From: Phycisphaera sp.
Lineage (GTDB): Bacteria > Planctomycetota > Phycisphaerae > Phycisphaerales > Phycisphaeraceae
Assembly: GCA_016125215.1 (NCBI GenBank)
Contig: WGMF01000034.1
Location: 1 to 64,000, forward strand
Length of the DNA stretch: 64,000 nt
Direction of reading: 5' to 3'
Both the position numbers and the translations under genes were made by a program. The number at the start of each line of letters is the position of its first letter. Position 1 is the first letter of the stretch. Below the pieces are notes generated by a model. The model ran no database searches, was not told the origin of the DNA, and was given only the letters and a program-made list of their open reading frames with translations. This document shows positions 44,452-53,810 of the stretch, in pieces.

Positions 44452-45849
44452 ATGATGTCACGCAAGCCCAACATCCTCTTTATGATCGCTGACGACCACC
44501 GGGCCCAGTCGATCGCCTCACAGGGCAACGAGATCGTCAAAACACCTCACCTCGACTCGCTTGCGGCGCGCGGCTGTGCCTTCGTCCGCAATCACCACAT
44601 GGGCGGCCAGAACGGCGCGGTCTGTGTGCCGACACGCGCCTGCGTCAACTCGGGCGTGACCGTCTTCAGGGCCAGGGGTGCCCACACGGGGCCACACGGC
44701 AACACGGGCAACCACGTCATCGGTGCCGAGTTCCCCACGCTCGGCCAGACCTTCCGGGGGGCGGGGTACGACACCTTCATGACCGGCAAGTGGCACAACG
44801 ACCACGAGAGTTTCCAGCGCTCCTTCGCCGATGGCGAGGCGATCTTCTTCGGCGGCATGGGCAACCACTTCAACCTTGCCCTGCGGCACTACCACCCCGA
44901 CGGCCATTACCCCAAGCAGCCCGACTACCGTGGTGACAAGCACGCCTCCGAACTCTTTGCCGACACGGTGAATGCCTTCATCGCATCGGACCACGGCGAT
45001 AAACCTTTCTTTGCCTACGTCGGGTTCACCGCGCCGCACGACCCGCGCATCTCGCCAGAGCCTTGGTCTTCGATGTACGACCCCGCGTCGATCCCGCTGC
45101 CGGAAAACTTCCTGCCCCAGCACCCCTTCGACCAGGGCGACTACCACCTGCGCGACGAAGAGCTTGCCCACTTCCCCCGCACGCCTGAAGAAATCAAAAA
45201 ACACATCGCCGACTACTTCGGCATCATCTCCCACCTCGACGCCCAGATCGGCCGCATCTTCGACACGCTCAAGAAGACCGGTCAATACGACAACACGATC
45301 ATCGTCTACACCGGCGACCACGGCCTTGCGGTCGGGCAGCACGGCTTGATGGGCAAGCAGAACATGTACGACGCCTCGGCGCGGGTGCCGTTGATCGTGG
45401 CTGGGCCGGGCGTTCCCTCCGGGGCCTCCGGGGCTTCCGGGGCTTCCGGGGCGTCCGGGGCTTCCGGGGGGCGGCAGATTCATAGCCTGACGTATACATT
45501 CGACATCTTCCCGACGCTGTGTGAATTAGCCGGCGTGCCCATCCCCGACACCGTCGAGGCCCGCAGCCTCAAGCCGTTGTTCGATGATTGTTCGCAGGTC
45601 CATCGCTCCTACGTCGGCTGTGCCTACAGAGACCTGCAGCGCATGATCAGTGACGGGCGGTGGAAGCTCATCCGCTACCGCCACAACGGCCACGAGGGCA
45701 CCGACCGCACGCAACTCTTCGACCTACAGACCGACCCGTGGGAGATGCACGACCTGATCGACGCCCCCGAACACCGCCAGACCGTGCAGCGCCTGACCGC
45801 CGCCCTTGCCGATTGGCAGCGTGAAGTCGCCGACCCGATCGTGTTTTGA
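44452..45849 (+). CDS. Sulfatase (Cys-type)
   Basis: A 465-residue type I sulfatase without signal peptide, so apparently cytoplasmic. The N-terminal metal site is FMIADDHRAQS; the formylglycine motif is CVPTRA (Cys-x-Pro-x-Arg); TGKWHNDHESF carries Lys/His; FTAPHDPR and VYTGDHGLAVGQHGLMGKQ hold the distal Asp/His. It should cleave a sulfate ester, possibly from a polysaccharide fragment taken into the cell. Five in-frame Gly-Ala-Ser units (codons from about 45418 to 45462) lie in the loop after VPLIVAGPGVP, encoded by a 9-bp repeat. ATG 44452. It is divergent from the XylR-like gene, which may control it. Confidence 0.9.
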   Translation: MMSRKPNILFMIADDHRAQSIASQGNEIVKTPHLDSLAARGCAFVRNHHMGGQNGAVCVPTRACVNSGVTVFRARGAHTGPHGNTGNHVIGAEFPTLGQTFRGAGYDTFMTGKWHNDHESFQRSFADGEAIFFGGMGNHFNLALRHYHPDGHYPKQPDYRGDKHASELFADTVNAFIASDHGDKPFFAYVGFTAPHDPRISPEPWSSMYDPASIPLPENFLPQHPFDQGDYHLRDEELAHFPRTPEEIKKHIADYFGIISHLDAQIGRIFDTLKKTGQYDNTIIVYTGDHGLAVGQHGLMGKQNMYDASARVPLIVAGPGVPSGASGASGASGASGASGGRQIHSLTYTFDIFPTLCELAGVPIPDTVEARSLKPLFDDCSQVHRSYVGCAYRDLQRMISDGRWKLIRYRHNGHEGTDRTQLFDLQTDPWEMHDLIDAPEHRQTVQRLTAALADWQREVADPIVF

Positions 45850-45854
45850 TGCTT

Positions 45855-45980
45855 GAGAGCAACTGGCTTCAATAAACTCCCCTCCCCTTTCAAGGGGAGG
45901 GGCTGGGGGAGGGGATGTCTTCTGCAAAAACAAGAGAAACACCCTCCCCCTGCCCCTCCCTCTGAAGAGGGAGGGGAGAT
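45855..45980. repeat. CT-rich palindromic repeat (family E), copy 1
   Basis: About 125 bp: CCCCTCCCC with GGGGAGGGG, a centre GGATGTCTTCTGCA and CCCTCCC with GAGGGAGGGG. Its reverse complement matches 59172-59298, including the flank AGAGCAAC-GGCTTCAATAA. Confidence 0.88.
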
Positions 45981-46056
45981 CAACGACGCCACCGGCTCTC
46001 GCCGTGACAGCCCCGCATGATCATGCGGGGACGTGACGCCAAATTTCTCACAACCC

Positions 46057-46764
46057 TCACACCCCCGCGTGCGTGGTCATCACGTCGCTCTCGATGGCCC
46101 CGTCACGCAGGCGAACGACCCGCTGGCACCGTGTGGCCACCTCATCGTCGTGCGTGACCATCACGATGGTCAGGCCCTGCGCGTGAAGTTCGTCGAACAG
46201 GTCGAGCACCGCGGTGCCGGTCGCCGAGTCGAGGTTGCCCGTGGGTTCGTCGGCCAGCAGCAGGCTCGGTTCATTCACAAGCGCCCGTGCGATGGCGACG
46301 CGCTGCTGTTGGCCCCCCGAGAGCTGCGCGGGGCGGTGGTGCAACCGTTCAGACAGGCCCACTCTTTCGATGGCTTTCACCGCGCGCCCGTGGCGTTCGT
46401 GCGCGGGGACCGACTGGTAAAACAGGGGCACCTCGACGTTCTGCGCCACCGTGAGCTGCGGGATCAGGTTGAACGCCTGGAAGACAAACCCGACGCCCCG
46501 CCCGCGGATTTGGCTGATCTGTGAATCGGTCATCTGTGACACGTCGTGCCCGTCGAGCAGGTAACGCCCGGTGCTGGGCCTGTCGAGGCAGCCGACGATG
46601 TTCATCATCGTGCTCTTGCCGCTGCCCGAGGGCCCCATGATCGCCAGGTACTGCCCGCGCGGCACGGTCATGCTCACCTCGCGCAACGCATGCACCGGCG
46701 GCGCACCACGCATCTTCACGTAGACCTTCGAGACCCTGTCAAACTCGGCGACGGCTTGGGGCAT
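46057..46764 (-). CDS. ABC transporter ATPase (LolD/MacB type)
   Basis: A 235-residue ATPase. Walker [11 protein letters not shown]-loop [10 protein letters not shown], signature LSGGQQQR, Walker [13 protein letters not shown] and H-loop MVTHDDE are all present, and the N-terminal [20 protein letters not shown] fits the LolD/MacB/FtsE branch that drives lipoprotein release or export. No permease gene is adjacent; the partner must be elsewhere. The ATG at 46764 is preferred over a GTG at 46815, which lies inside an intergenic repeat and adds 17 residues. Convergent with the family E repeat and the sulfatase gene. Confidence 0.9.
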   Translation of the reverse strand: MPQAVAEFDRVSKVYVKMRGAPPVHALREVSMTVPRGQYLAIMGPSGSGKSTMMNIVGCLDRPSTGRYLLDGHDVSQMTDSQISQIRGRGVGFVFQAFNLIPQLTVAQNVEVPLFYQSVPAHERHGRAVKAIERVGLSERLHHRPAQLSGGQQQRVAIARALVNEPSLLLADEPTGNLDSATGTAVLDLFDELHAQGLTIVMVTHDDEVATRCQRVVRLRDGAIESDVMTTHAGV

Positions 46765-46798
46765 AACCAGGCTTGGGATGATCGAAGGCTCCGATACA

Positions 46799-47005
46799 GA
46801 AACCGCAGATTTCACAGATGACGCAGATTCAAAACCAAGAGGAGACAGGATAACAGGATCAGCGGGATCAACAGGACAAGATGCTTTGTGGTCGATTCAC
46901 CCGGTTGATCCTGAAAATCCCGTTGTCCCCGTCTAGTCTTATCAAAGCACTATCTGCCTTAAAATCTGCGTCATCTGCGGAATCTGCGGTTTCTGTCTTT
47001 TACAC
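46799..47005. repeat. CGCAGATTT/GATCCTG intergenic repeat
   Basis: Left end ACAGAAACCGCAGATTTCACAG, right end CTGCGGAATCTGCGGTTTCTG, inverted to each other, with a centre that includes AGGATAACAGGATCAGC, the reverse complement of a sequence at 4118. It fills the gap between the ABC ATPase and fhcA. Confidence 0.75.
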
Positions 47006-47019
47006 ACCCCTGTTCATGG

Positions 47020-48681
47020 TCAACCTTTCACCGAGACACACGATTTCAGTTCGTGCTCGTGAAGGCCGAACTGCGAGACATCGTAGCTGCCCCCCCGGAA
47101 GTATTCCGTGAAGAGCGCCTCGCCTTTCTCGTCGGGCGTGATCGTCGCGGCGAGGCGTTGGCCTTTGACCGCGTGCCGCAGCTCGCCGTCGTCGACGAGG
47201 ACTTGGCCGGCCTTGATGACGTAGCGGGGCGTGGAGAACATCGCCAGCGGGTCGCTGGGGTTGTCGTGGTAGATCGTGATATCCGCGTCGGCGCCGGGGC
47301 CGAGGTGGCCTTTGTGTCGGAGTCCCAGCACACGGGCGGGGCCGGCGCGGGTGACGATGGCCACGTCGCGGAGCGTGAACTCTCTCGTGTGGTCCTTGAG
47401 GGCGCTGTGTTTTTGAACGCGCGTATGGGCCTTGGCAAGTTGTTCGTCGCGCAGGGTTTTGTTCATGAGCTGCGCGATGATCGTGGGGTAGGCCAGGAAC
47501 GACCCGCCGTTGGGGTGGTCGGTGGAGAGGAGCACGCGCCAGGGGTCGTGGCAGCCGAGCATCAGTTCCATGCCCACGGACCACTGCAGGCTGTGGAGGA
47601 AAGACTTGTCGGTGTAGGTGATGGGCATGACGCCGCAGCCGGCCTCGAGTTCGCTCTCGACGTTGGCGTAGCGCCTGCCGGTGAGCTTCCACAGGAGGTG
47701 TTCGAGCGGCGTGTCACCCGTGAGCGTGAAGGCGTCGCCGAAGACGACCTGCCCGACGTCGCAACTGACATGGTGTTGGGCGTTGAGTGTGTCGCACAGT
47801 TGCGCGGTGCCGCTGGTGAAATCCCCTTTGTTGTTTTGGCCATAGGCGTGGAACTGGATGTGCGTCAGGTGCATGCGCCGGCCTTCGAGGGCCTTGATCG
47901 TCTCGAGCGTGGTGGCGACGTTGCCGGGCAGGCCGAGGCGGTTGCAGTGGACGTGCGGCGGGTGGGGGAGGTTGAGCGACTCACACACGCGGGCCATGAG
48001 TTGGAGCAGCTTGCGGGGGGTGACGCTTGACGAGGCCACTTGGTCGTCGAGGGTCTGGAGGGTGTGGTGTGTCGCGTCGCGTCGCCACGACGCCACGCCG
48101 CCGGGGTTGACGACCTTCACGCCCAGCGCCCCGGTTTTGCGGAGCATGTGAGAGATGAACGCGACCGCGCCCTCTTGATCGCCTTTGTCGAGTCGCTCGA
48201 TCACGTGCTGGTGGTTGGCACACAGCAGGAGGAAGCCCGCGTCGAGGTTGGGCGTGTCGTCGAGTTCGAGGTGGGTCTGTCTTGCACCCGAGGGGGAGAC
48301 GGCCGCTTCGAGCGCGGTGGTGTAGCCCAGCGCCGCGTAGCGGTAGCCGGTGACGAAGGTCGAGGGCGTGAGCATGCCCGACCCCGATCGCAGGTTGTGC
48401 TCCAACTTCCGGGGGTGGATATGCGAGGCGTGTTCTTCGCCCTGCATGGCGCGGGCGCGGTTGACGGTGGACGAGGCGATGTGGCAGTGGACATCGACCC
48501 CGCCGGGCATGACGACGCAGGCTGTCGCGTCGAGTGTGCGTGTGGGGCGGGCTCCCTCGGGGAGCTTGCCGACGATCTTGCCATCGACCGCATACACGTC
48601 GCGACGCACCCCGTCTGCTTCAGGGGGAGTATTGGCCGGGTCGAACACGCGGCCGTTCTTGATGTGCAGCACGTCGGTCAT
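47020..48681 (-). CDS. fhcA: Formyltransferase/hydrolase complex subunit A (FhcA/FmdA)
   Basis: A 553-residue amidohydrolase-fold protein related to formylmethanofuran dehydrogenase subunit A. Metal ligands seen: HCH (residues 65-67 in VDVHCHIASS), a Lys in GALGVKVVNPGG, His in HVHCNRLGLPG and THIQFHAYG, and Asp in LLSTDHPNGGSF. In methylotrophs and many planctomycetes FhcA, with FhcB-D, forms formate from formyl-methanofuran analogues in the H4MPT C1 pathway. ATG 48681, nine bases after the fhcB stop. fhcC, fhcD, mch and mtdB are not in the window. Confidence 0.92.
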   Translation of the reverse strand: MTDVLHIKNGRVFDPANTPPEADGVRRDVYAVDGKIVGKLPEGARPTRTLDATACVVMPGGVDVHCHIASSTVNRARAMQGEEHASHIHPRKLEHNLRSGSGMLTPSTFVTGYRYAALGYTTALEAAVSPSGARQTHLELDDTPNLDAGFLLLCANHQHVIERLDKGDQEGAVAFISHMLRKTGALGVKVVNPGGVASWRRDATHHTLQTLDDQVASSSVTPRKLLQLMARVCESLNLPHPPHVHCNRLGLPGNVATTLETIKALEGRRMHLTHIQFHAYGQNNKGDFTSGTAQLCDTLNAQHHVSCDVGQVVFGDAFTLTGDTPLEHLLWKLTGRRYANVESELEAGCGVMPITYTDKSFLHSLQWSVGMELMLGCHDPWRVLLSTDHPNGGSFLAYPTIIAQLMNKTLRDEQLAKAHTRVQKHSALKDHTREFTLRDVAIVTRAGPARVLGLRHKGHLGPGADADITIYHDNPSDPLAMFSTPRYVIKAGQVLVDDGELRHAVKGQRLAATITPDEKGEALFTEYFRGGSYDVSQFGLHEHELKSCVSVKG

Positions 48682-48690
48682 GGTGTGTGT

Positions 48691-49767
48691 TCAAGTGGTA
48701 GCGGTCTGGTCGCAGAGGTATCGGAGCAACTCAGCCAGGGGGTCGGGCGGCGCGGTGGCGGGGTCGTCGCACAGCCAGAGGACCACGCCGTCGCACCGCA
48801 TCATGCGCGCCGCGACGGGGAACAACCCGGGGAGTGTGATCGAAAGCGCAGCGTCCAGGTCGTCTTTCCCGTCGTGGGCGGGTGTGTGCCCGATCGTGAC
48901 CCGTGCCCCCGGAAGTGGACCAGCCCATGACCGGTGGCCTTGCTCCGTCGGCTTGCCAACCTCGATGAGCAGGTCGATGGCGTGAAGGTCAAGAAGAGTC
49001 TGCGCATCGCTGCACGCCCTCGGCGCGCCGCCCGAAAAATCGATCCCCGTGGCGGGGTACACCCCCGTCTGCCAGGTGAGGACCTCCGCCACGCCGCGTG
49101 CGTTCATTGCGTTGATGCCTGGAATTTGAAAGACGCAGACCCTTACAAATTGTTGGAGTCTGGCGGCCAGTGCGTGCCACTGCGACGCCACGGTTTCCTC
49201 GCACCCCGGCGGGAGGACGACCGCGACGCGCCTGTGCCGACCGACGGGTTCTGCGGTCGGGTCGTTCTCGAAGGTCGCCCTGCATCCCAATACGGTTTGG
49301 GCGTCACACCCCACAAAGGCCGCCAGCAATTGCTTTTCAGCGATCGCGCGGGCGACAGGGTGGTCTTCCTCGTAACCCTCGCGTCCGACCCAGATCACCA
49401 GGTCACTAGCAAAAACCTCACCGAGCGTCGCGGTCATCGTCACCGGCCGGCGCTGGGCCAGGGGTGATGCGATCACGGGCCAGGGCTGCAGTCGGCCAGA
49501 CACCGACTCGGCCCAGCGCACCGTCTCGCGCAAGGCCTCGATGGACAACATGTGCAAACCCACCATGGCCGGCGCACGGCTATGCTTGAGCAGGTCTTTC
49601 AACTTTTCAACCGCGCGTTCCAGCTCAACAGACTTGCCCCCCACCCGCGCGCTGACGCGCTCCCGCCACGTGGCCCCCGTCGCGCGACAGGGCACATAAT
49701 CACCGACCAGCGACAGGTCGCGCATCAGGGCGTCGCTGGGGTGGGTCGCGTTAACGAACGTGTTCAT
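48691..49767 (-). CDS. fhcB: Formyltransferase/hydrolase complex subunit B (FhcB)
   Basis: A 358-residue protein related to formylmethanofuran dehydrogenase subunit B. Segments such as GDYVPCRATGATWRERVS, VGLHMLSIEALRETVRWAES, GINAMNARGVAEVLTWQTGV and the C-terminal MMRCDGVVLWLCDDP fit the family. It lacks the N-terminal [4Fe-4S] cysteines and the Cys/Sec molybdenum ligand of archaeal FwdB, as expected for bacterial Fhc, where the subunit has no redox role. ATG 49767. It sits between the ATP-grasp gene (3 bp gap) and fhcA (9 bp gap) as one operon. Confidence 0.88.
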   Translation of the reverse strand: MNTFVNATHPSDALMRDLSLVGDYVPCRATGATWRERVSARVGGKSVELERAVEKLKDLLKHSRAPAMVGLHMLSIEALRETVRWAESVSGRLQPWPVIASPLAQRRPVTMTATLGEVFASDLVIWVGREGYEEDHPVARAIAEKQLLAAFVGCDAQTVLGCRATFENDPTAEPVGRHRRVAVVLPPGCEETVASQWHALAARLQQFVRVCVFQIPGINAMNARGVAEVLTWQTGVYPATGIDFSGGAPRACSDAQTLLDLHAIDLLIEVGKPTEQGHRSWAGPLPGARVTIGHTPAHDGKDDLDAALSITLPGLFPVAARMMRCDGVVLWLCDDPATAPPDPLAELLRYLCDQTATT

Positions 49768-49770
49768 GGA

Positions 49771-50913
49771 TTAACACTCACTCGTGCAGCGAGTGTAGAC
49801 CCGTTTTGCAAGGTCGTGCAACTGCGCAAGCGTGTTACGGTCGTCGCCCCTTGCCACGACCGTGCAGACCGGGTGGCCCGCCTCGACCCGCACGCCGGCG
49901 TCGGGCACGTCCGACACTTCCCCGGTTGTGAACTCGTCATACAGGTCACCGACCACGCAATCGCACCGGGCAAAGACAATCGCCTTGCCCATCGGGTGTA
50001 CGCTTGCGTGTTCTTCCTCGGCAATCGGCTGGTCGGTGAGCGCTTGGGGCTGCTGCGACAAAACACAGACGCCCAGCGCTTCTTCGATCACCTCGACGCT
50101 TGCGGTGTAACGCGGGTTGACCTCGACGGGGTGCGGGTGGTCGTGGCGGTCGAGGATGAAGTCCACGCCGAACAGACCCGAGAGCGCAAAGTATTCCGAC
50201 AGCGCCTCCCCGATCGCGCGGACACGGTTGTGTGTCGTCTCCGGCAATAGAATCGGCCCGAGGGTCCCGCAATACCCAAAGGGCGGCGCACCGAAATGAG
50301 GGTCGCCGATGACCTGCTGGGTGACCCCCAGCGTGACACAACGTCCCGTGTCAGCCAGGTACACCGCGGACATCGGCGTGCCCTCGAGGTAGCTCTGGAG
50401 GTACTCGTGCTCGTCGAGCGCCTCGTTGTAGACCCACGGCCGAACACCCCGCCCACCCGCGCCGAGCCTGCGCTTCACGAGGTAACGCTCGTTCTTGTTC
50501 ATCAGCACCGGCGTCTCTTCGAGCACACGCAGCGCATGGAAATACGACGGCCGCGGCGGGACCGTGCGCCACACGAGCGGGTGCCGAAGCTCCTCGATCA
50601 TCCGCCCACTCAGCCCCCAGAGCTTTCGCGTCTTCTCGATCTCACGCAGGACGGTCGGGTAATTCTCCATCGCACCGGTGATGAGCACACGGGCATCCCC
50701 GGGCACGGCCGGTCCGTTGAGCAACGCGACAAACCCATGCGGGTACTGCCCCGACGGACACCGCACCGCAGGCGCCATCGCCCGCAGGTCGCGGTCGGTA
50801 AAGAGGTCCATGCAGTACGGCGCATACCCCGCCCGCACCGCGGAGGCCGCCGCCGCCCGCGCCGAAGCGCCGAGGATCACAAGCGGCGGGCGTGGTGAAA
50901 AAGTGTCGGGCAT
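49771..50913 (-). CDS. ATP-grasp protein of the H4MPT C1 cluster
   Basis: A 380-residue ATP-grasp ligase. Recognisable parts are the Rossmann-like start PPLVILGASARAAAASAVRA, the ATP-binding LVKRRLGAGGRGVRPWVY, the lid EHEYLQSYLEGTPMSAVYL, and the metal-binding VDFILDRHDHPHPVEVNPRY. It matches the ATP-grasp proteins linked to H4MPT-dependent C1 genes in methylotrophs (often called orf17), possibly acting in H4MPT or methanofuran synthesis; the reaction is not settled. ATG 50913 is used; an ATG at 50949 adds 12 residues and abuts a palindromic repeat. First gene of the fhcB-fhcA operon. Confidence 0.82.
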   Translation of the reverse strand: MPDTFSPRPPLVILGASARAAAASAVRAGYAPYCMDLFTDRDLRAMAPAVRCPSGQYPHGFVALLNGPAVPGDARVLITGAMENYPTVLREIEKTRKLWGLSGRMIEELRHPLVWRTVPPRPSYFHALRVLEETPVLMNKNERYLVKRRLGAGGRGVRPWVYNEALDEHEYLQSYLEGTPMSAVYLADTGRCVTLGVTQQVIGDPHFGAPPFGYCGTLGPILLPETTHNRVRAIGEALSEYFALSGLFGVDFILDRHDHPHPVEVNPRYTASVEVIEEALGVCVLSQQPQALTDQPIAEEEHASVHPMGKAIVFARCDCVVGDLYDEFTTGEVSDVPDAGVRVEAGHPVCTVVARGDDRNTLAQLHDLAKRVYTRCTSEC

Positions 50914-50948
50914 GGCGGAGCCAGGCAGACGCAGGGGATTGAAATACA

Positions 50949-50973
50949 TTTAGCCCGGTCGCTTGCAACCGGG
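50949..50973. repeat. TAGCCCGGTCGC palindrome (family C), copy 2
   Basis: TTTAGCCCGGTCGCTTGC then AACCGG; CCGGTCGC pairs with GCAACCGG around TT with one mismatch. Same family as 27374-27395. Lies at the head of the Fhc operon. Confidence 0.75.
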
Positions 50974-51031
50974 GGACGGACCCATGAGTTCAATATGGTT
51001 CATTTCAGGATGTTCTCATAGACTGTGAGGC

Positions 51032-52810
51032 TTGAACCCCCCAGACGCTATTGTCCCTCAAAGTCTCTCGCCGCGCAACACGAAGTGGTGCGTGCTGGCC
51101 ATCGTGCTGGGGATGTTGGTCCTCGAACTGGTTTTAGCCTGTTCGACGACACTCTGGGACCGTGACGAGCCACGCTTCGCTCGGGCCGCGGTCGAGATGG
51201 TCCAGACCGGCGACTACCTCGTGCCGCACTTCAACGGCGATCTGCGCCCCGACAAGCCGATCCTCATCTACTGGCTCATGAGCGTTCCGATCCGCTTGAT
51301 TGGGCCCACGACACTGGCGGTGCGTTTGCCCTCGGTCATCGCGATGGCGCTGTGCGCCGGGATGGTTTATCTCCTGGGTCGCAGGCTTTTCGGTGAACGG
51401 GTGAGCCTGCGTGCCGCCGCTTATTTTGCCACCATGGCCATGCCGTGGTACATCGGCGCCTCGGCCACGACCGATGCGGTGCTGTTGCTCACGATCCTGC
51501 TGACGATGTGGCTCTTTGTCGAGGCGATGCAGCGCCAGCGCGGGCCGGGGTGGTGGGACTTTATCGGGATGGGGGTCACGCTTGGACTGGCACTACTCAC
51601 CAAGGGGCCGGTGGGGGTGGCGGTGCCGGTGCTGGCAATGGGGGGCTGCGCGGCGTGGGGCCTGCGTGAAAGAAAAAGAGGCGCCACGGAGGCCTGGCGG
51701 TTCCCCGCACGGATCTGGCTGGGGCTCGGACTATCACTATTGATTAGTGTGGCCATCTTCCTGGCGTGGGCGGTCCCCGCGAACAACGCCACCGGCGGGC
51801 GGTTTGCCGAGGCGGGCCTGGGCAAACACGTGGTCGGCCGCATGACCGACGCGCAGGAGGGCCACGGCGGGGCGGGATTGCCCGGCTATTTCCTCATGGT
51901 GTTCTATTACATCCCGATCCTGATCGCGTTCACCTTCCCGTGGGTAATCCACCTGCCCGCCGGCGTGTGGTCCACGTTCGGCGGACGGACCGGTGATGCC
52001 AGGCAGCGCGCGTTTCTCATCGGCTGGTTCCTTCCGACGTTCGTGCTCATGTCGCTGGTCGCCACGAAACTGCCCCACTACATCCTGCCCGTGATCCCGC
52101 CGATCTGTCTGATGATGGCGTCGATGGTCGAATCGAACGACGAGAAGAGGCTGGCCCGCTGGGACCCCAACTGGCTGCGCGGCGGCATCTGGTTCATCCT
52201 GCCCGTGGCAACGTTGCTGCTCGTCGCGGTGGGCGTGATGGCTTGGTGGACGCTCGATCGGCCGTATGTGTGGGTGGAACTCGGAGGGGTTGTCGTCATC
52301 ATCGTCATGCTCGTGATGGCGCTGCCTGCGCAGCTCAAGGAAGACACGCACCGGACGAACCGGGTGTTGTGGTGGACGATGCCGACCGCGATGGTGCTGC
52401 TGTGCGTGGGGACGCTGCGCGGCGTGGAAGAGAGGCTCAAGTATTCCCCGGAGATCGTGGCGGCGGTCAACGCGCGGGTCGCTCACGACGTGCCGGTGCT
52501 CACGTGTGGCTACGTCGAGCCGAGCCTGATCTTTTATTTGAACCGACCCGCCAGCGAACCGATCCAATGGGTCGCGGAGGCCCCCGAACAGCTTTCGCAG
52601 TGGGCGTCGGAAGAAGGCCCCGCGGTTCTGATCGCGCTGGGCAGCAACATCGAAAAAGCCGGTCAACTCACCGGCAAGCCCCTGCTCGGGATGGAGCTGG
52701 TCAAACGCATCACCCTGGTCAACTACGCCAGGCGATCACAGGTGGAAGAGGTCCTCGTCCTGGGTCGCCACCTGCCCCGCGTAAGTCAGAACCACGGGAA
52801 CCCGGAGTAG
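51032..52810 (+). CDS. ArnT-like glycosyltransferase 2
   Basis: A 592-residue polytopic PMT/ArnT-type transferase. First helix CVLAIVLGMLVLELVLA, then the acidic loop TTLWDRDEPRFARAAVEM with the key Asp-Glu, then PHFNGDLRPDKPILIYWLMS, which is close to ArnT proper. About twelve helices and a C-terminal soluble part follow. It likely adds a sugar, perhaps an aminopentose or uronic acid, to lipid A or another envelope lipid. Start TTG 51032; no ATG is close upstream. It is separated from the first ArnT-like operon by 25 kb and has no GT2 partner here. Confidence 0.88.
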   Translation: MNPPDAIVPQSLSPRNTKWCVLAIVLGMLVLELVLACSTTLWDRDEPRFARAAVEMVQTGDYLVPHFNGDLRPDKPILIYWLMSVPIRLIGPTTLAVRLPSVIAMALCAGMVYLLGRRLFGERVSLRAAAYFATMAMPWYIGASATTDAVLLLTILLTMWLFVEAMQRQRGPGWWDFIGMGVTLGLALLTKGPVGVAVPVLAMGGCAAWGLRERKRGATEAWRFPARIWLGLGLSLLISVAIFLAWAVPANNATGGRFAEAGLGKHVVGRMTDAQEGHGGAGLPGYFLMVFYYIPILIAFTFPWVIHLPAGVWSTFGGRTGDARQRAFLIGWFLPTFVLMSLVATKLPHYILPVIPPICLMMASMVESNDEKRLARWDPNWLRGGIWFILPVATLLLVAVGVMAWWTLDRPYVWVELGGVVVIIVMLVMALPAQLKEDTHRTNRVLWWTMPTAMVLLCVGTLRGVEERLKYSPEIVAAVNARVAHDVPVLTCGYVEPSLIFYLNRPASEPIQWVAEAPEQLSQWASEEGPAVLIALGSNIEKAGQLTGKPLLGMELVKRITLVNYARRSQVEEVLVLGRHLPRVSQNHGNPE

Positions 52811-52888
52811 CCCCTTGGCTTGATCGATGGTAAGCGCCTGCGTAGACTCGCCGGTGACGGAGTCCAAGCGATATCGAAGGGCGGCGGT

Positions 52889-53797
52889 ATGCACATCAAC
52901 GACATCTTTGCCAGTCACGCGACGACCTTTTCGTTCGAGTTTTTCCCGCCCAAATCCGCCCAGGCTGCCGAGGCGCTGTTTCAGAACATCCGTGAGCTTG
53001 AACCGCTCAAGCCCAGCTTTGTCGACGTGACCTACGGCGCGGGCGGATCGACTCGCGAGCTGACCCACGAACTGGTCCTGCGCATCTCGCGTCAGACGAA
53101 ACTCACCACCATCCCGCACCTGACCTGTGTCTGCCACAGCGAAGCGGAAATCCGCCAGATCCTCGAGTCCTACGCCGCGGCGGACATCGGCAACATCCTC
53201 GCGCTCGGCGGCGACCCGCCACGAGACAAACCCGACCACGACCGCTCCCGGGACGCCTTCCGATACGCGGCCGACCTGGTGCGATACGTCCGACAATTCA
53301 AGGGCTCAGTGCCGGGCTTCCGGGGGTTCGGTGTCGGGGTCGCGGGCTTCCCCGAGGGCCACCCGGCCACGCCTAACAGGTTGTTGGAGATGGACCATCT
53401 CAAGGCCAAGGTTGACGCCGGCGCCGATTACATCTGCACGCAGTTGTTCTTTGACAACCACGACTTCTACGACTTCCGCGAGCGTTGCGACCTCGCGGGG
53501 ATCAAGGTCCCGATCCTCGCGGGGATCATGCCCGTGACCAGCACGAGCGGCATGAAGCGCATGGCCGAGCTGTCCGCCGGCTCCCATTTCCCCGCCGGCC
53601 TGCTCAAGGCGCTGGCACGCTGCGGGGACGACGAGGAGGCGGTCGGGCGCGTGGGCATCCACTGGGCGACCGAACAGTGCCGGGACCTGCTCGACCATCA
53701 GGTGCGCGGCATCCACTTCTACACGCTTAACAAGTCCGACGCGACGCGCCGCATCTACCAGAGTTTGGGCCTGCGCGACAGCACCGCCGCACGATAA
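52889..53797 (+). CDS. metF: 5,10-methylenetetrahydrofolate reductase
   Basis: A 302-residue MetF, the FAD TIM-barrel enzyme reducing methylene-THF to methyl-THF for methionine. FSFEFFPPKSAQAAEALF gives the catalytic Glu region, followed by VDVTYGAGGSTRE, ALGGDPPRDKP, GVAGFPEGHPAT, YICTQLFFDNHDFYDFRERC and ILAGIMPVTSTSGMKRM. Length matches E. coli MetF (296). The ATG at 52889 is used; an in-frame start at 52820 adds a tail with no similarity. No SAM riboswitch is recognisable in the 78-bp gap upstream. Confidence 0.96.
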   Translation: MHINDIFASHATTFSFEFFPPKSAQAAEALFQNIRELEPLKPSFVDVTYGAGGSTRELTHELVLRISRQTKLTTIPHLTCVCHSEAEIRQILESYAAADIGNILALGGDPPRDKPDHDRSRDAFRYAADLVRYVRQFKGSVPGFRGFGVGVAGFPEGHPATPNRLLEMDHLKAKVDAGADYICTQLFFDNHDFYDFRERCDLAGIKVPILAGIMPVTSTSGMKRMAELSAGSHFPAGLLKALARCGDDEEAVGRVGIHWATEQCRDLLDHQVRGIHFYTLNKSDATRRIYQSLGLRDSTAAR

Positions 53798-53810
53798 ACA
53801 CAGAGCCGAC

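Noticed and set aside
46765-46815. GTG start at 46815 for the ABC ATPase
   Set aside because: It lies in an intergenic repeat and adds residues outside the ATPase fold.
47053-48030. 325-codon plus-strand frame inside fhcA
   Set aside because: Antisense shadow of a motif-complete gene.
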